Source: Deltaproteobacteria bacterium (lineage in GTDB: Bacteria > Desulfobacterota > Desulfuromonadia > Desulfuromonadales > JAAYDE01). Taken from it: 37,257 nt of DNA. Every line of letters begins with the position of its first letter. The stretch's first letter is position 1. This document shows positions 33,245 through 37,257 of this stretch, piece by piece. The DNA lies in assembly GCA_016934985.1 (NCBI GenBank), contig JAFGRU010000081.1, positions 1-37,257 on the forward strand, in the 5' to 3' direction. Under the pieces are notes generated by a model. It was not told the DNA's origin. It worked only from the letters and a program-made list of their open reading frames with translations, and searched no databases. Position numbers and translations under genes: made by a program.

Positions 33245-33254
33245 GCTAATTGAA

Positions 33255-33434
33255 TCAGTGTTGTTTCCGCTGGCACATGGGACAGGAACTGGCATGTCCC
33301 ACTTCAATGGCGTTTCCGCAATACCGACAGACGGTCATTCTTCCGAAACCATCGATGTAAACCTCTTCAAAAGACGGCTCCAAAGCGGAACACTCCTTGC
33401 GTACCAAACGGTTTGCTGCGTGGTTACCGCGCAT
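33255..33434 (-). CDS. Small zinc-ribbon protein
   Basis: The 59-residue protein has two CxxC knuckles, Cys36-R-Y-Cys39 and Cys51-P-M-Cys54, spaced like a rubredoxin-type zinc ribbon. The N-terminus is basic, followed by an acidic stretch (E-P-S-F-E-E-V-Y-I-D). The ATG at 33434 is well supported: GGAGGA lies 6 bases upstream, whereas a further upstream TTG lies before that site. The function is not recognised; nucleic-acid or protein binding is possible. It stands alone between the sirtuin and kamA-like genes. Confidence 0.7.
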   Translation of the reverse strand: MRGNHAANRLVRKECSALEPSFEEVYIDGFGRMTVCRYCGNAIEVGHASSCPMCQRKQH

Positions 33435-33558
33435 ATCTTCCTCCAATTGTAAAAGAACTAAAAACTTACTTAAGAGAATACTGCAAAATTCACTGTTCGT
33501 AAAATAAAATTTTCAATCAATGAAAAATGCCGGTCAAACAGGCTTCAAGAATAAAACA

Positions 33559-33578
33559 GCCGCCCCAAAAAAGGCGGC
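33559..33578 (-). terminator. Terminator of the kamA-like gene
   Basis: GCCGCC (33559-33564) pairs with GGCGGC (33573-33578) around an 8-base loop, and the minus-strand transcript continues into a U-rich stretch. It lies about 85 bases beyond the stop of the radical SAM gene. Confidence 0.65.
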
Positions 33579-33661
33579 CGTTCCAATTATCGGTCTGAGT
33601 TGTTTTTATCCTTTTCCCAACAATGTATCCTGTTTCATGAAAAAGTTTGCTCACTCTGGGT

Positions 33662-35047
33662 TTAGTCTATCATGACCTCGGCTGCATCCCTCATGGCATC
33701 GTATTCATCCTCGAAAAAGAATCGCTTTTCACCGAAAGCCGGCCGTAGATCATCCAGCCACGACACCTGGGAATCATAGGCTGCAAAGAACGGCTGGTCC
33801 ACCCAATCCGGATTTCGGGCCTGAAGAAAGCGCAGAATGAAAACTTTTTCGCCCTTAATATCCGCAACGCCCTGGACCTCCACTTTTCCCGGTCCGCAGC
33901 TCATGGACGGCCCGCGGGCTTTGCGCGCCAGCCCGGAAACCTTCTTTATCGCCTTCTGATAAATATCCAGAGCTCTAGCCAGAGGTATCTCAAAATGGCG
34001 GCGGCTACCTGTATCGCGGGCCACAAACATATAATACGGGATAATCCCAAGCCGTACCTGCATCTGCCACATCCTGGCCCAGACTTCCGGGTCGGCGTTA
34101 ATGTGGTTCAATATGGGTGCCTGGCTGCGAATAATTGCTCCAGTCCCCTGGATTTTGCCGATGGCCTTCTGCACCGCAGTTGTCTCGAGCTCCCGCCAAT
34201 GGCTGAAGTGAGCCATAATGGCCACATGCTTGCCAGCCCGGGTCAGTCTTTCAAAGAGCCTCAGCAAGCTGTCGGAATCCTTGTCACTCCAAAAGCGGTA
34301 AGGCCAGAAAGACAATGCCTTGGTACCGATACGAATCGAGTCAATATGACTGTATTGGGGTCCTAGCAGTGGCTCCAGTATCCGCTCAAGCACTTCGGTC
34401 CGCATGACCATGGGATCGCCACCGGTGACGAGAATATCCGTAACCTCCCGATGTTCTTTCAGGTAAGCCAGCAAATGACTGGTTTCACGGCTTGAAAAGC
34501 GCAGGGCATGATCACCGACGAACTGCGGCCAACGGAAACAGTAGGTACAAAAGGAATGACAGGTCTGTCCCTGGCTGGGGAAAAAGAGAACCGTGCGCTC
34601 ATATTTATGCTGCATCCCCGGCAGAGGTATGTCGTCAAGAACCGGCACATTCAGGGTGGTCTGATCAGCAGGATGGTGATTCAGTTGTTGGTGAAACTGA
34701 AAAGCGGTCTCACGAAGTATCTTTTCCGATGCCCCGTTGCTCATCAGCGAGGCCATTTCCTCGAAATGCTCCGGCTCCAACATCTCCTTCTGCGGAAAAG
34801 TCAGCTGAAAAATGGGGCAGTCGGGTATGTTTTCCCAGTCAATGAGCTCATCAATAACATATTGGTTCACCCTGAAAGGGAGAACTTTCGCCACCACTTT
34901 CATGGCAAACAGCTGTTCCTCGGAAAGCCTCCGAAGCTGGGGAATCTGGTCGATATTTTGTTCAGTAAAAACCCTGAAAGGCTTCTGCCAAAGAGGGGAA
35001 TATGCCATGACCCGTCCTGGATTCCTGGCGTTTCTTTGATTAATCAT
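33662..35047 (-). CDS. KamA-family radical SAM protein (lysine 2,3-aminomutase-like)
   Basis: The 461-residue protein has a radical SAM cluster motif, Cys163-H-S-F-Cys167-T-Y-Cys170-F-R-W-P-Q-F, inside the KamA-like frame. V-L-F-F-P-S-Q-G-Q-T precedes it, D-I-L-V-T-G-G-D-P-M follows, and a later C-G-P-G-K388-V-E-V-Q-G carries the probable PLP lysine. Classical lysine 2,3-aminomutases have C-x-x-x-C-R-x-C-T-R-R; the F-R-W-P-Q-F tail here marks a divergent subgroup. Amino migration on lysine or another amino acid is the family reaction, but the substrate is uncertain and no acetyltransferase (ablB) is adjacent. The ATG at 35047 has GGGAGG about 5 bases upstream. Confidence 0.82.
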   Translation of the reverse strand: MINQRNARNPGRVMAYSPLWQKPFRVFTEQNIDQIPQLRRLSEEQLFAMKVVAKVLPFRVNQYVIDELIDWENIPDCPIFQLTFPQKEMLEPEHFEEMASLMSNGASEKILRETAFQFHQQLNHHPADQTTLNVPVLDDIPLPGMQHKYERTVLFFPSQGQTCHSFCTYCFRWPQFVGDHALRFSSRETSHLLAYLKEHREVTDILVTGGDPMVMRTEVLERILEPLLGPQYSHIDSIRIGTKALSFWPYRFWSDKDSDSLLRLFERLTRAGKHVAIMAHFSHWRELETTAVQKAIGKIQGTGAIIRSQAPILNHINADPEVWARMWQMQVRLGIIPYYMFVARDTGSRRHFEIPLARALDIYQKAIKKVSGLARKARGPSMSCGPGKVEVQGVADIKGEKVFILRFLQARNPDWVDQPFFAAYDSQVSWLDDLRPAFGEKRFFFEDEYDAMRDAAEVMID

Positions 35048-35424
35048 GGTTCCTCCCTTACAAAAAGTAGTCTCCTCCACCTCAAAAAATTATTTAAAAT
35101 TTACCTGGACGCTTGAGAAAAGGATAACGATAAGCTGCATTTTATCAACACAGCCTGAAGCATATTTGCCAGCGATCCAGGAAAAAACTTGTGTACGAGG
35201 TAAGAAATATAAGGCAGCAAATAGACGCATCCTGCCGAAGAGGACCCTCATTATATGGATTTATTTACAAAAATGCAAATCGGCGGGCAAAAAAATTCCG
35301 GTATAACAACTCAACCCATTAATTTTTAATATAAAATTAGAGTGAAAAATTGTCAGAAAAATGGTCTTCAAGGGGAAGAAAGGGCGGGGTTTTCAGACCT
35401 GCGGTGCAAAAAACCTGATAACTC
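35048..35424. other. Intergenic region between kamA-like gene and cmoB
   Basis: This 377-bp region is AT-rich, with scattered short repeats and a weak hairpin (GGTTTT with AAAACC near 35388-35415) close to the end of cmoB on the minus strand. It must hold the kamA-like promoter. No gene is supported. Confidence 0.5.
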
Positions 35425-36396
35425 CTATTTTGACTCGGCTAACACAATGGCCCGTACCGGCGCAGGGTAACCCTCCACAGTCCGCGCCGGATCATTGGGA
35501 TCAAGAAAATCGTCCAGGGACTCGGTTTGAATCCACCCGGTCTTGCGTTGCTCGTGGGATGTGGTGGGTGATACATCGATACAGCGAATATTCGTAAAAC
35601 CACAACGGAAAAGCCAGTTTTCGAGGCAGGGTACGGAAGGGATGAAAAAAACGTTATTCATCTTGCCGTAACGGTCCCTGGGTGAGAGAGCGACGTCCTC
35701 CCGGTTTTCAATAACCAGGGTTTCCAGGACCAGTTCTCCGCCCGGCCGCAGCATGTCACGAATCTGGCTGAGAGCGTCATGGGGCGACCGGTGATGATAA
35801 AGAACGCCCATGAAGAAGACCGTGTCGAAATAATTCCTTAGCGGCGGCAGGTCTCCGAGTTTCGCGGGAAGCGCATAGATATTGTCGAGGGCTGCGTATC
35901 GGCTGAGAAGCAGAAACTGGAAATAAAACGTCAGATAGGGCTCCACACCAAGGATCATTTCCGGTTTCGCGGAAGCCATGCGAAACATATAATAACCATT
36001 GCTGCTGCCGATATCGATGATGCGGCGCCCCGCCAAAGGAGCGATGCGGTCCTTGAGACGTTCCCATTTCAGCCACGACACCCATTCGCTGTCGATATCG
36101 ATGCCGAAAACCTGAAATGGCCCTTTGCGCCAGGGCATGTAATCGATGAGAGCCGCGTTCAGAAGCTGAAGTTGATCGGCATCGAGGTCTTCTTTCGACC
36201 CGATGCGGACCTGCCGGCTATCAAGATCGAAAGAGGAGGCTTGCAGCTCAGGAAGGGTGGCAAAGGTATTGAGGTACCTCTTGCCTTTGATATCGACCTG
36301 ATGAATCCAGTTTTCCTTCTTTTTCACCAGCCGGGCCAGGGCCTCCGCGTGGGATGAAAGGCCAAGCTTTTCAGCGTCCTGTAGAATTTCCCGCAT
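35425..36396 (-). CDS. cmoB: tRNA U34 carboxymethyltransferase CmoB
   Basis: The 323-residue protein has the same length as E. coli CmoB and shares its signatures: P-W-R-K-G-P-F-Q-V-F-G-I-D-I-D-S-E-W, the methyltransferase motif I-D-I-G-S-S-N-G-Y-Y-M, F-F-M-G-V-L-Y-H-H-R-S-P, and the end block F-L-D-P-N-D-P-A-R-T-V-E-G-Y-P-A-P. CmoB transfers a carboxymethyl group from carboxy-SAM to 5-hydroxyuridine at tRNA position 34. The start at 36396 leaves 5 bp after the cmoA stop and matches the family; the longer frame overlaps cmoA. It forms an operon with cmoA, which supplies carboxy-SAM. Confidence 0.95.
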   Translation of the reverse strand: MREILQDAEKLGLSSHAEALARLVKKKENWIHQVDIKGKRYLNTFATLPELQASSFDLDSRQVRIGSKEDLDADQLQLLNAALIDYMPWRKGPFQVFGIDIDSEWVSWLKWERLKDRIAPLAGRRIIDIGSSNGYYMFRMASAKPEMILGVEPYLTFYFQFLLLSRYAALDNIYALPAKLGDLPPLRNYFDTVFFMGVLYHHRSPHDALSQIRDMLRPGGELVLETLVIENREDVALSPRDRYGKMNNVFFIPSVPCLENWLFRCGFTNIRCIDVSPTTSHEQRKTGWIQTESLDDFLDPNDPARTVEGYPAPVRAIVLAESK

Positions 36397-36401
36397 AGAG
36401 G

Positions 36402-37127
36402 TCAACCTTTCACCGCCAGCAGAGACGCAAAATTGAACCATTTCAGCCAGACGTCGATTTTTTCGAAACCCGATTTCTGCAAACGCTCCAGGTGCGCTTC
36501 CAGAGTCTCGGGGATCAGGACATTTTCCAGAGCGTCCCGTTTCTGGCTGATCTCCAGTTCCGAATAGCCCTGCTCCATTTTAAAGCCGTAATAAAAAGCC
36601 TGCTGAAGTTGCAATAGGTCTTCTTCTTTATGAATGACCTTCTCGGTCAACAGGAGGATACCGCCGGGCCGAAGAGCCGCATGAATTTTCTCAAGCAGGT
36701 CATTGCGGCGGGGCGGAGCCAGAAACTGGAGGGTGAGATTGAGGATTATCACGGAAGCATCGCACATCTCCACAGCTTCCATATCGGCACGGAGAAGCCG
36801 GATGCGGGCCTCCTTCTTATTATCCAGACGCGCCTTGTACGCCTGCAGCATGGGTTCTGAATTGTCCACCCCCAGCATCTCGAAGGATCGGTCCTTCATA
36901 ACTTCCAGGAGAATCATCCCAAGGTTGCCGTTGGAGCAGCCGAGATCATAGATGCGGCTTCCGGGCTGGTAAAGGCGAGCTGCCAGTTGCGCCTGCCGGC
37001 GAATGATTTCGCTGTAGAGGGGGACCGAGCGCCGGATCATATCGTCAAAAACCCGAACCACCTCTTCGTTGAACTCAAAAGGCGGGACAGGGTCAATTAC
37101 CGAGGAAAAAATGTTGTCTTTTGCCAT
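36402..37127 (-). CDS. cmoA: Carboxy-SAM synthase CmoA
   Basis: The 241-residue methyltransferase-fold protein carries the CmoA motifs [20 protein letters not shown], the nucleotide site [20 protein letters not shown], and the end block [11 protein letters not shown]. It converts SAM and prephenate to carboxy-SAM for CmoB, in tRNA wobble uridine modification. It is the first gene of the cmoAB pair. The left end of an IS256-family element lies only about 46 bp upstream of its start, so the native promoter may be displaced. Confidence 0.95.
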   Translation of the reverse strand: MAKDNIFSSVIDPVPPFEFNEEVVRVFDDMIRRSVPLYSEIIRRQAQLAARLYQPGSRIYDLGCSNGNLGMILLEVMKDRSFEMLGVDNSEPMLQAYKARLDNKKEARIRLLRADMEAVEMCDASVIILNLTLQFLAPPRRNDLLEKIHAALRPGGILLLTEKVIHKEEDLLQLQQAFYYGFKMEQGYSELEISQKRDALENVLIPETLEAHLERLQKSGFEKIDVWLKWFNFASLLAVKG

Positions 37128-37173
37128 GCGAAATACTCAAACGAAAAATAAAACCGCTTTCATCTCCCAACAT

Positions 37174-37257
37174 GAGGGTGTAAAAAAGTTTGTGTAAATG
37201 GCCATTTTGGGGTACACCAACCCCCACCCACTAAGGAGCACATATGGCCATCGAAAA
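37174..37257 (+). mobile_element. IS256-family insertion sequence, left end (partial)
   Basis: A typical IS256-family terminal sequence begins with GAGGGTGTAAAAAAGTTTG at 37174 and runs to about 37200. A short leader and the transposase start follow. It is in the same orientation as the element at 1-471, and its left inverted repeat matches the complement of that element's right end at about 18 of 26 positions. The rest lies beyond the window. Confidence 0.75.
37244..37257 (+). CDS. IS256-family transposase, first codons (partial)
   Basis: The ATG at 37244 follows AAGGAG by 5 bases, about 70 bases inside the element's left end, which is the usual place for an IS256-type transposase start. 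Only Met-Ala-Ile-Glu is in the window. Product assigned by position only. Confidence 0.55.

Larger units (their letters stand above)
32845..33254. other. Intergenic region downstream of the Sir2 gene
   Basis: This 410-bp AT-rich region lies between the ends of the sirtuin (plus) and zinc-ribbon (minus) genes. It holds two hairpins: 32865-32873 with 32886-32894 (9 bp, after the sirtuin stop) and 33217-33223 with 33238-33244 (7 bp, just past the zinc-ribbon stop). Neither has a clear U-run, yet each is placed where a terminator would be. No gene is seen between them. Confidence 0.5.

Overview
The window looks like chromosomal DNA of a Gram-negative deltaproteobacterium of the Desulfuromonadales type (Geobacter/Pelobacter/Desulfuromonas-like). 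That placement is an inference from gene content (CmoA/CmoB, XerC, a YjbQ-DUF362 pair, a CBM48-GlgA-GlgE cluster), lipoprotein-type signal peptides and moderately high GC. No rRNA, tRNA or CRISPR array was seen.

Layout. 1-471: the tail of an IS256-family element that interrupts a phzF-like gene on the minus strand (remnant about 472-622). 791-3252: a LysE/RhtB exporter, a small SEC-C zinc-motif protein, an orphan lipoprotein and a strong hairpin terminator. 3298-4709: a relic of an ImmA/IrrE metallopeptidase gene, an ArsR-type repressor with candidate operators, a very structured stretch of about 250 nt that looks like a non-coding RNA, and a small CxxC thioredoxin-like protein. 4823-8392: XerC (minus), then a short operon of a membrane-anchored alpha/beta hydrolase, YjbQ and a DUF362 ferredoxin-like protein. 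8699-11521: envelope ion and stress proteins (MscS channel, CorA, MarC).

12024-30548 is the centre of the window: nine plus-strand genes for alpha-glucan and trehalose metabolism in the order stand-alone CBM48 protein, GlgA, GlgE, TreS-maltokinase fusion, GlgB, TreZ, GH57/DUF3536 protein, TreY, MalQ. Together they predict two ways of making glycogen. GlgA would use a nucleotide-sugar donor. The GlgE route would run trehalose to maltose (TreS), maltose to maltose-1-phosphate (maltokinase domain), and maltose-1-phosphate to glucan (GlgE), with GlgB adding branches for both. TreY and TreZ carve trehalose back out of glucan, so the locus encodes a closed glucan-trehalose-maltose-1-phosphate cycle. 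MalQ and the GH57 enzyme probably remodel short maltodextrins. The GlgB-TreZ-GH57-TreY genes overlap by 1-4 bases, which suggests translational coupling. No GlgC, GlgP or debranching enzyme is in the window.

30580-37127: a bidirectional terminator, a lipoprotein alkaline phosphatase (minus), a Sir2 deacylase (plus), a small zinc-ribbon protein, a KamA-family radical SAM protein with an unusual cluster motif, and the cmoA-cmoB tRNA wobble-uridine modification pair (all minus). The window ends 84 bases into a second IS256-family element, in the same orientation as the first, so insertion sequences bound both ends.
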